Assembly (NCBI GenBank): GCA_000961805.1
Contig: LADV01000004.1
Coordinates: 1-5,229 of the forward strand
DNA: 5,229 nt
Source of the DNA: Peptococcaceae bacterium BRH_c23
GTDB lineage: Bacteria > Bacillota_B > Desulfitobacteriia > Desulfitobacteriales > Desulfitobacteriaceae
Direction: 5' to 3'
In this document: positions 1-4,785 of the stretch, piece by piece
Position numbering within the stretch: the first letter of the stretch is position 1
Layout of the letters: the number at the start of each line of letters is the position of its first letter
Position numbers and translations under genes: made by a program
The notes under the pieces: generated by a model
Databases searched by the model: none
The model's input: only the letters and a program-made list of their open reading frames with translations
What the model was told of the DNA's origin: nothing

Positions 1-1
1 C

Positions 2-241
2 CAAGAGACTGCAACGTATATTCGCCACCAAATGAAGCAAGCTGGAGTTACTACCCCTGTTTTCACGGATAGTGCAATCGGACTTATCCACTCAGAGACA
101 AAGGGAATTCCTCGACTCATTAACACGATTTGTACTCATGCCCTGTATGAGGCTAAGCGAACAGGAAGTGAGGTCATTGAGGACGCTCACATTGGGCGTA
201 TTTTAGCGGATACTGAACGGCAACGTGGTACTGCTATGTAA
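2..241 (+). CDS. ExeA/TniB-like AAA ATPase, C-terminal end (5' partial)
   Basis: The reading frame is open from base 2 to a TAA at 239-241 and gives the last 79 residues of a protein that begins outside the window. The residues match the helical lid of ExeA/TniB-type AAA ATPases: an opening ETATYIRHQMKQAG helix, a VFTDSAIGLIH helix, then the typical KGIPRLINTICTHAL segment containing the conserved G-x-P-R (sensor-2 region) and I-N. Walker A and B would lie upstream and are not visible. In Bacillota, stand-alone ATPases of this kind usually sit beside a DDE transposase and serve as target-selection helpers, similar in role to TniB or IstB. A hairpin terminator follows within 15 bp, so this is the last gene of its unit. 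An internal ATG at 32 is in frame but lies within the conserved lid, so it is not the start. The alternative is a secretion-type ExeA/GspA protein, which is less likely in this setting. Confidence 0.75.
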   Translation, partial: QETATYIRHQMKQAGVTTPVFTDSAIGLIHSETKGIPRLINTICTHALYEAKRTGSEVIEDAHIGRILADTERQRGTAM

Positions 242-244
242 AGG

Positions 245-253
245 TTATCCACA
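245..253 (+). other. TTATCCACA nonamer (DnaA-box consensus) next to a second TTATCC
   Basis: The nonamer TTATCCACA lies four bases after the stop of the ATPase gene, and a second TTATCC follows at 254-259. The nonamer equals the DnaA-box consensus. A single site with no cluster, no AT-rich unwinding region and no dnaA/dnaN genes does not make an origin. It could be a chance match or part of a repeated transposase-binding site near an element end. Confidence 0.25.
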
Positions 254-255
254 TT

Positions 256-301
256 ATCCCCAATATACACATTGATTAGCATGTGCGTGTTGGGGATTTT
301 T
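256..301 (+). terminator. Rho-independent terminator after the ATPase gene
   Basis: The arm at 256-272 pairs with 281-297 over 17 positions (6 bp GC-rich base ATCCCC/GGGGAT, two G-U wobbles and one A-C mismatch higher up), leaving an 8-nt loop at 273-280. The 3' arm runs straight into a T tract at 297-301. Position and structure fit an intrinsic terminator of the upstream ATPase gene. If that gene belongs to a transposon, the hairpin may also lie inside the element's end. Confidence 0.75.
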
Positions 302-306
302 CTTAA

Positions 307-645
307 TTTGCATGTGTTGTCGTTGCAATTCTACAGATCTTGGCATGTTGTCAGTACACTTCTTCCGCCATTGGCAGTGAGATTTACGCCGTCATTTTAG
401 GTGAGAAGCGACAATATGGCTGGATTTCTTTGATTACCATTATCTATTTACTGATAGAGTATTTATTTTTGCAATTAGGAATATACGAACATCATTGGTG
501 GCAGTATTACATGACAGCCCTGGCAATTTTTATCTACCAGGTTATTGCTAAATTATGGTTTGAAAACCTAAATAGAATAAAACATGGATGGTTACGTAGC
601 AGTACGTTCTACTTCGTTGGGTTTGTCATTCTACATTATCCCTAA
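307..645 (+). pseudogene. Remnant of a multi-pass membrane protein (N-terminus missing)
   Basis: The frame is open from 307 to a TAA at 643-645 (112 codons). There is no convincing start: the first near-start is a TTG at 340 without a ribosome binding site, and the first ATG is at 511, in the middle of the protein. Counted from the TTG, hydrophobic segments lie at about residues 28-47, 55-73 and 88-99, with the aromatic-rich loop LGIYEHHWWQYYM between the first two. The composition is that of a genuine integral membrane protein. I do not recognise the family securely; it faintly recalls small, tryptophan-rich membrane proteins of Bacilli and Clostridia (CBO0543-like). The gene begins right after the terminator of a transposition-type ATPase, so an insertion or deletion probably removed its 5' end. 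The protein also stops abruptly after ILHYP, which may be a second truncation. A short functional membrane protein started at the TTG cannot be excluded. Confidence 0.45.
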
Positions 646-677
646 GAAAGCAATAATGTGATGAGCATGCTGTGGTA

Positions 678-724
678 CGAGTGCCTCAAGTCCTTGCGCC
701 ACTAGGTTTCAAGGCACTTGTGCC
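678..724. repeat. Overlapping inverted repeats in gene-free spacer
   Basis: CGAGTGCCT at 678-686 pairs with AGGCACTTG at 712-720 (9 bp with one G-T pair, 25-nt loop). The right arm is also part of a tighter palindrome, GGCAC-TT-GTGCC, at 713-724. The two foldings compete. Neither is followed by a T tract on either strand, so this is not an obvious terminator. The spacer at 646-782 holds no recognisable gene and probably consists of decayed sequence. Role unknown. Confidence 0.35.
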
Positions 725-740
725 TATAGAACAACAAACC

Positions 741-765
741 TGAGAAGAACAAACGCCACACGGCG
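741..765 (-). terminator. Weak terminator candidate downstream of the phosphomannomutase
   Basis: Read on the minus strand, CGCC-GTGT-GGCG (765 down to 754) forms a 4-bp GC stem with a tetraloop and is followed by the T-rich run TTTGTTCTTCT. It lies 18-42 bp past the mutase stop. The stem is short, so the call is tentative. Confidence 0.35.
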
Positions 766-782
766 ACTGATAACGATCACTC

Positions 783-2225
783 CTATTCAATATCATTTAT
801 CCATTCGTCCGAAGCCATAGGAAAACGTGTTAATTTCTCTTTAAAAATTTGTCGAATCTTCAAAAGCTGTTTCCAAGTCTTAGCCTCAAAAATCAAAACC
901 AGTTCCGGTAAATTTGAAGAAGCTCGAATTAAGCCCCACCCATCATCGAACATTACTCTGGCACCATTAATGTCAATTACTTTATCGCCGTATTCATCTT
1001 TGAATTCTTTTACAATACTTTCAACTAGGCCGTATTTTAAAGTATCTGAACAGTGGACTTTAATTTCAGGAGAAGTGATGTATTGCGGAGCTTCCATTAA
1101 GATGTCTGCAATCGGTCTATTTACCTTAGAGAGATATTCCACCAACTTTGCTCCAGCTAAAATTGCGTCGTCAAACGAATAGAATTCGTCACCACCGATA
1201 AAGATATGGCCGCTGCGTTCACCTGCAAGTTCAGCCTTCTCTTCGTGCATCTTTGATTTAATATACGAGTGACCAGTTTTCCACATAATTGGTTGTCCGC
1301 TATGGGTCTCAATATCTTCAACTAGAGCTTGTGTACATTTAACATCGAAAACTATCTTAGCTCCTTTTTTCCTTTCAAGCAATTGCCTCGCTAATAATAA
1401 AAGTACTCTATCACTCCAAATATTTTGCCCATTTTGGTCAATGACACCTAGTCTATCCCCATCTCCGTCAAAAGACAAACCAACAGCTGCACTTATATCA
1501 CGATTTCGAACCATCTGAGCCAGTCGTTCTCTGGCCTTTAAGTCCGAAGGGTTAGGGAAATAATGTGGGTAACTCGAATCGGGATCACAATTTAACTGGA
1601 ATGTAATACATCCTAATCTCTGAAATACCTCGTAAGCATACAAGCCAGCTCCGCCGTTTCCTGCATCGATCACTAACCTAGGTTTATAATCTGACATCGT
1701 TATATTGCTGATCACGTAATCAATATACGCATCTCGGGGAGAAACCTTATTATGAACACCTATTTTTATATTGTCCTCACTGAATTCTTCTCCCAAGATG
1801 ATATCATAAAGCTCGGTAATTTCATCTGGTACCATCGTTTTCGAATATGAATCACCTAATTTGAAGCCAGACCAACCATTTGGATTGTGACTAGCTGTAA
1901 TCATCATTACACCTGGTGCCTTGTAATAATATTGAGCGAAATAAGCAACAGGACTAATTGTCATACCCAGATCATATACCTCAAAACCACTTTTAATAAA
2001 TTCTTCTAAGGCTGCGGTCGAAAAACTTTCAGAGTAATCTCGGTTATCATAACCCAGAACTACGCGATTGACGTTCCGTCGAGTCAAAAATGTAATAAAA
2101 CCCTTAGTTATTAATTTGACTGTATCTATATTTAGCTCATCATCTGATACGCGCCCCCGTACGTCATATTCTCTAAACATTGTCTTAAATATCTCTTTTT
2201 CCAAATCAATCAACACCCCAATCAT
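783..2225 (-). CDS. Phosphomannomutase/phosphoglucomutase (ManB-type, alpha-D-phosphohexomutase)
   Basis: This cytoplasmic enzyme interconverts hexose 6-phosphates and 1-phosphates, supplying mannose- or glucose-1-phosphate for nucleotide sugars used in cell-surface polysaccharides. All four family motifs are present over 480 residues: substrate-entry FREYDVRG near residue 17, catalytic phosphoserine loop TASHNP with Ser112, the Mg-binding DGDGDR loop with Asp253, Asp255 and Asp257, the sugar-selecting GERSGH at 335-340, and the C-terminal phosphate-binding RASSN at 434-438. The length is normal for the family and nothing is broken. Sequence alone does not fix mannose against glucose preference. 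The ATG at 2225 is used here, but it has no ribosome binding site. A TTG at 2204 (LEKEIFKTMFREYD) is preceded by GGGGTG nine bases upstream and fits the usual N-terminus better, giving 473 residues. The gene stands alone, divergent from the subtilase, with a structured leader region upstream. Confidence 0.93.
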   Translation of the reverse strand: MIGVLIDLEKEIFKTMFREYDVRGRVSDDELNIDTVKLITKGFITFLTRRNVNRVVLGYDNRDYSESFSTAALEEFIKSGFEVYDLGMTISPVAYFAQYYYKAPGVMMITASHNPNGWSGFKLGDSYSKTMVPDEITELYDIILGEEFSEDNIKIGVHNKVSPRDAYIDYVISNITMSDYKPRLVIDAGNGGAGLYAYEVFQRLGCITFQLNCDPDSSYPHYFPNPSDLKARERLAQMVRNRDISAAVGLSFDGDGDRLGVIDQNGQNIWSDRVLLLLARQLLERKKGAKIVFDVKCTQALVEDIETHSGQPIMWKTGHSYIKSKMHEEKAELAGERSGHIFIGGDEFYSFDDAILAGAKLVEYLSKVNRPIADILMEAPQYITSPEIKVHCSDTLKYGLVESIVKEFKDEYGDKVIDINGARVMFDDGWGLIRASSNLPELVLIFEAKTWKQLLKIRQIFKEKLTRFPMASDEWINDIE

Positions 2226-2272
2226 TTTAGATAATTGAATATCCCAACTAGAAACACTGAATAATAGCTTAT

Positions 2273-2297
2273 TTTAATTAGCCTTCCTCTAATTAAA
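2273..2297 (-). promoter_or_regulatory. Perfect 9-bp inverted repeat upstream of the mutase gene (operator or leader hairpin)
   Basis: TTTAATTAG at 2273-2281 is exactly complementary to CTAATTAAA at 2289-2297 around a 7-base centre. It lies about 50 bp upstream of the mutase start. As DNA it would be a two-fold symmetric protein-binding site. As minus-strand RNA it would be a stem-loop whose loop reads AGGAAGG, which resembles a Shine-Dalgarno sequence, though no start codon follows at a suitable distance. No T tract follows on the minus strand, so it is not a terminator. The outer part is AT-only, which weakens an RNA role. Confidence 0.45.
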
Positions 2298-2318
2298 TCT
2301 TAAGTTCATCCACATCAT
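2289..2318 (-). CDS. Possible 9-residue leader peptide upstream of the mutase
   Basis: On the minus strand, GGAGG (2330-2326) sits seven bases before an ATG at 2318. The frame encodes MMWMNLRFN and stops at a TAG (2291-2289). This stop codon forms part of one arm of the perfect inverted repeat at 2273-2297, so a ribosome finishing the ORF would cover that stem. The arrangement resembles leader-peptide control, but the peptide shows no run of a single regulatory amino acid apart from four Met/Trp residues at the start. GGAGG plus ATG can arise by chance, and conservation is unknown. Confidence 0.25.
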   Translation of the reverse strand: MMWMNLRFN

Positions 2319-2345
2319 GCAACATCCTCCATATTAATTAATTCC

Positions 2346-2366
2346 ATATCACTACTTAGTGTATAT
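2346..2366. repeat. Imperfect palindrome ATATCACTA-CT-TAGTGTATAT
   Basis: CACTA at 2350-2354 and TAGTG at 2357-2361 are exact inverse complements around a 2-base centre. ATAT flanks each side, the right copy displaced by one base. The minus strand here offers weak -10-like sequences such as TATACA. It is a plausible operator for the mutase promoter, but unproven. Confidence 0.3.
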
Positions 2367-2510
2367 GTTTAAGAAACTTCCTAACATTGATTTGAAGACC
2401 TAGATTAGGTTGATGATCTCTTACCCTTACCTTTGTCAGAGTCCATCACCGATCGTGTAGAGTAACATCAAAACAATATAGTGCATAACTCTACGACTGT
2501 TCATGTGATC

Positions 2511-2577
2511 TAGCATTTTACTTAATCTACTTGTATAATTTAAAGTGGTATCTGGCATTTATTTTTGGAAAATGCTA
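2511..2577 (+). promoter_or_regulatory. Candidate subtilase promoter (TATAAT) framed by T(A/G)GCATTT repeats
   Basis: A perfect -10 box TATAAT lies at 2534-2539, so transcription would start near 2546 and leave a leader of about 70 nt. The hexamer 17 bp upstream, TAGCAT (2511-2516), is a poor -35, suggesting a weak or activated promoter. TAGCATTTT at 2511-2519 recurs inverted as AAAATGCTA at 2569-2577, and a third copy, TGGCATTT (2553-2560), pairs with the inverted one to form an 8-bp hairpin in the leader. Copies on both sides of the -10 suggest a regulator site or a leader stem. Confidence 0.45.
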
Positions 2578-2602
2578 AAAACACAACTATATTAATTATT
2601 AA

Positions 2603-2608
2603 GAGGAG
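2603..2608 (+). promoter_or_regulatory. Ribosome binding site deciding the GTG start of the subtilase
   Basis: GAGGAG ends eight bases before the GTG at 2617. This spacing, and the signal peptide that begins directly at this codon, fix the non-ATG start. Confidence 0.85.
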
Positions 2609-2616
2609 ATAGTAGA

Positions 2617-4098
2617 GTGAAAAAGAAGTTTCTTGGTTTGGTAGTCGCAATAAGTCTAATCATGACTATGTTCATTGCTCCAGTCGGGGCAGCTCCGACA
2701 AATAACACCTACACGATTGCTTTCCAGCAACAAATTCCCGCTGACTATGATCTAGTTATTTCCAAAGCTGGAGGTAAGGTACTTAGGGTATTGCCTGAGG
2801 TATTAGGACTTGAGGTACAATCTGATAACCCGTTCTTTTTAAAAAATCTCAAAGAGGTTAAGGGAATCCAAGCCGCAAACGTTTCGTTGGTTATAAAATT
2901 AGATCATAAGAAAATTGACCCGTTGGCTGCTAACGGTCGACCAGTTAGAGATATTCCTCAAGCTAATCAAGCCGATAGTTACTGGGACTATCAATGGGAT
3001 ATTCAACGGATTACCCATAATGGAGATTCTTATGACCTGGAGACTGGCGGTGTGAAAAGCCTTAACGGAACAGTAATCCACAAAGCGATTGTTGGTATCA
3101 TTGACACAGGGATTGATTTTACCCATCCAGATCTAAAGGCTAACATTGTTGGCGGTCAAAACTTTGTACCGGCCAATGCAGACGGAGACGCAACCGAAAC
3201 TGGTGATCCTAATGACTATGGGGATCGCTACGGACATGGTACCCACGTGGCGGGTTTTATTGCGTCCAATGGCAAAATGAAAGGGATTGGCCCCAATCTA
3301 GGAATCCGTGCTTATCGTATCTTCTCTGCTAGCGGCAGCGCGCCGACGACCTGGATTGTACCGGCTATTATACAAGCAACTAAAGACAAAGTAGACGTCA
3401 TAAATATGTCCATTGGTGGATTTGATAGTATCTCACGTTATACGTACCTAAATGACAAAAATGCTTATAGTGACGTTGCAGATGCACTTTTATACAGACG
3501 GGCCATTAAATACGCTGTAGATCATAATGTCACAGTCGTCACTGCAGCAGGGAATGAGTCTCTTAACTTAAATAATCCGACCACAATCACAAGTTACATG
3601 AACCAAACTTACGGAGACTCAGGACTTCAGTTTAAAGGCGCATCTCGCGAAGTACCCGGACAAATCCCGGGAGTTATTACTGTATCCTCTTCTAACAAAT
3701 GGTCTAAAGAAAAAATTGCTTTCTACTCTAATTATGGATCCCGCTCCATCGATGTAGCCGCCCCCGGTGGTGACTTTGGACCAATCTATGACCAAACCGG
3801 TGATCTCAACCTACTGGACCTCCACTACAATACCTTTAGTACCTATCCGACTAACATGAAGCCCTATTTCACATCAAATCTTCGGGGCTATGCTCTGATG
3901 CAAGGTACCTCAATGGCTTCACCGAAAGTTGCAGGGATTGCCGGAGTGATTAAAGCCTACAATCCGGGATTGACCCCAGCCCAAGTGACTGCATTGATTC
4001 AACAGACAGCGGTCGATTTAGGTAAACCTGGAACCGATGAGCTCTTTGGCGCGGGCGAGGCTAATATTTACACTGCATTAACTGGAATGAAGAAGTAA
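2617..4098 (+). CDS. Secreted subtilisin-like serine protease (peptidase family S8)
   Basis: This is a secreted endopeptidase precursor of 493 residues. Residues 1-25 are a Sec signal peptide: MKKK, a hydrophobic core, and VGA before the likely cleavage site. Residues 31-95 look like an inhibitor/chaperone propeptide (I9-like), with YTIAF, GGKVLRVLPEVLGLEV and a closing LVIKL strand. The catalytic domain follows: Asp163 in VGIIDTGID, His207 in GHGTHVAG, oxyanion Asn313 in TAAGNE, and Ser432 in GTSMASPKVAG. The triad is complete, so it should be active. Compared with subtilisin BPN' (Asp32, His64, Asn155, Ser221), the Asn-Ser interval is about 50 residues longer, so there are large surface insertions at about 315-350 and 385-425. 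There is no cell-wall anchor or C-terminal domain. It is probably an extracellular or wall-associated protease. A role as leader peptidase of a peptide exported by the neighbouring transporter is possible, but no precursor peptide gene is seen. Confidence 0.93.
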   Translation: MKKKFLGLVVAISLIMTMFIAPVGAAPTNNTYTIAFQQQIPADYDLVISKAGGKVLRVLPEVLGLEVQSDNPFFLKNLKEVKGIQAANVSLVIKLDHKKIDPLAANGRPVRDIPQANQADSYWDYQWDIQRITHNGDSYDLETGGVKSLNGTVIHKAIVGIIDTGIDFTHPDLKANIVGGQNFVPANADGDATETGDPNDYGDRYGHGTHVAGFIASNGKMKGIGPNLGIRAYRIFSASGSAPTTWIVPAIIQATKDKVDVINMSIGGFDSISRYTYLNDKNAYSDVADALLYRRAIKYAVDHNVTVVTAAGNESLNLNNPTTITSYMNQTYGDSGLQFKGASREVPGQIPGVITVSSSNKWSKEKIAFYSNYGSRSIDVAAPGGDFGPIYDQTGDLNLLDLHYNTFSTYPTNMKPYFTSNLRGYALMQGTSMASPKVAGIAGVIKAYNPGLTPAQVTALIQQTAVDLGKPGTDELFGAGEANIYTALTGMKK

Positions 4099-4100
4099 CG

Positions 4101-4138
4101 TCCCCTACCGAGCAGAACGCGAGGGGAGCAAAATTTTT
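4101..4138 (+). terminator. Terminator after the subtilase, lying inside the end of the convergent ABC gene
   Basis: TCCCCT at 4101-4106 pairs with AGGGGA at 4122-4127 (6 bp, 15-nt loop) and is followed a few bases later by a T run at 4134-4138. It serves the plus strand. The same bases encode the last residues of the minus-strand ATPase, and no T tract follows the hairpin on that strand. The gap between stem and T run makes it a modest terminator. Confidence 0.5.
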
Positions 4139-4785
4139 CCATCTTGAATTTTAATGATGCGGCCAGCTAAGTGTTTATCGTGGGTAACAATGACAAAAGC
4201 AACCCCATACTCTTTATTCACTTGTTTAAAGATGTTATAAACATCTTCTGAACTATGTAAATCGAGGTTTCCCGTTGGTTCATCAGCCAAAATAATCTTA
4301 GGGTTATTGATCAGCGACCTGCCAATCGCTACACGCTGCTGTTGACCTCCGGATAGATCAAGAACATTGGATCGGCGATACTTATATAGCCCTAACATAT
4401 CTAATAAGCAATTCGCCCTTTCCTTCACCTCAGCTCGGTTATTTCTTTGTATTTCACTAGGCATGAGAACATTGTCAAAAACATTAAACTCCTGTAATAA
4501 AAAATGAAATTGAAAGATAAACCCAATAGCCTGATTCCGCAATGTAGCTAATTTGCCCTGCGTCATATTATTAGTATTAGATCCATCGATGATGACTTCC
4601 CCACTAGTGGGCCTATCGAGAGTGCCCATGATATTTAAAAGCGTCGTTTTACCACTTCCAGAGGCTCCCACAACCGAATTAATGCTGTGTTCCTCAATTT
4701 CTAAATTAACATCGTAAAGAATTTGCGACTTTATCCGAGTCCCATAGGTCTTGTTAACATCTATCAATTCAATGACATTAGGCAT
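4105..4785 (-). CDS. ABC transporter ATP-binding protein, MacB/LolD-type
   Basis: This is the cytoplasmic ATPase of an ABC transporter whose permease is the adjacent FtsX-domain protein. The complete set of nucleotide-binding motifs is present in 226 residues, a normal length: Walker A GASGSGKT (40-47, Lys46), Q-loop Gln92 in FIFQFHFLL, signature LSGGQ (144-148), Walker B IILADEP with Asp168 and Glu169, D-loop GNLD (172-175) and H-loop His202 in VTHD. The FQFHFLLQEFNVFDNVLMP stretch is characteristic of the LolD/MacB group, which drives mechanotransmission (lipoprotein or peptide extrusion, drug or heme efflux) rather than import. The ATG at 4785 overlaps the permease stop by 8 bp and has GAGGT eight bases upstream inside the permease gene, indicating translational coupling. 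The substrate cannot be read from the sequence. The 3' end lies only 6 bp from the convergent subtilase stop. Confidence 0.92.
   Translation of the reverse strand: MPNVIELIDVNKTYGTRIKSQILYDVNLEIEEHSINSVVGASGSGKTTLLNIMGTLDRPTSGEVIIDGSNTNNMTQGKLATLRNQAIGFIFQFHFLLQEFNVFDNVLMPSEIQRNNRAEVKERANCLLDMLGLYKYRRSNVLDLSGGQQQRVAIGRSLINNPKIILADEPTGNLDLHSSEDVYNIFKQVNKEYGVAFVIVTHDKHLAGRIIKIQDGKILLPSRSAR

Larger units (their letters stand above)
2226..2616. other. 391-bp divergent intergenic region with regulatory-type symmetry
   Basis: This region carries the control signals of both the mutase (left, minus) and the subtilase (right, plus). No protein gene of ordinary size is present on either strand. From left to right I see a 9-bp stem-loop (2273-2297), a 9-codon ORF with a strong Shine-Dalgarno sequence on the minus strand (2289-2318), an imperfect palindrome (2346-2366), a perfect tandem CTTACC pair (2420-2431), an inverted pair GTAGAGT (2457-2463) and ACTCTAC (2488-2494), and a TATAAT box flanked by repeats of T(A/G)GCATTT (2511-2577). 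I could not find a convincing -35/-10 pair for the mutase. Confidence 0.6.

Noticed and set aside
245..253. DnaA box as evidence for a replication origin
   Set aside because: Only one perfect site is present, with no box cluster, AT-rich unwinding element or replication genes.
970..1182. 70-codon open frame on the plus strand
   Set aside because: It lies antisense within the well-supported phosphomannomutase gene, has no ribosome binding site context and no recognisable protein character.
2420..2431. Tandem CTTACC repeat as a CRISPR-like or response-regulator array
   Set aside because: Only two 6-base copies without spacers; too short to distinguish from chance.
2365..2460. Two mini-ORFs on the plus strand (ATG at 2365, 12 codons; ATG at 2413, 15 codons)
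   Set aside because: Neither has a Shine-Dalgarno sequence at a proper distance, and such short frames are expected by chance.
2436..2504. 22-residue hydrophobic mini-ORF on the minus strand (MNSRRVMHYIVLMLLYTIG...)
   Set aside because: It looks slightly like a small membrane peptide, but the bases before the ATG (GCTAGATCAC) contain no ribosome binding site and the frame overlaps the regulatory repeats.
2899..3126. 75-codon open frame on the minus strand
   Set aside because: It lies antisense inside the subtilase, covering the conserved Asp region, and is a shadow of its codons.
2617..4785. Lantibiotic cluster with LanP protease and LanFEG transporter
   Set aside because: No precursor peptide or lanthionine synthetase is present, the transporter is of FtsX type rather than LanFEG type, and the genes are convergent rather than co-transcribed.
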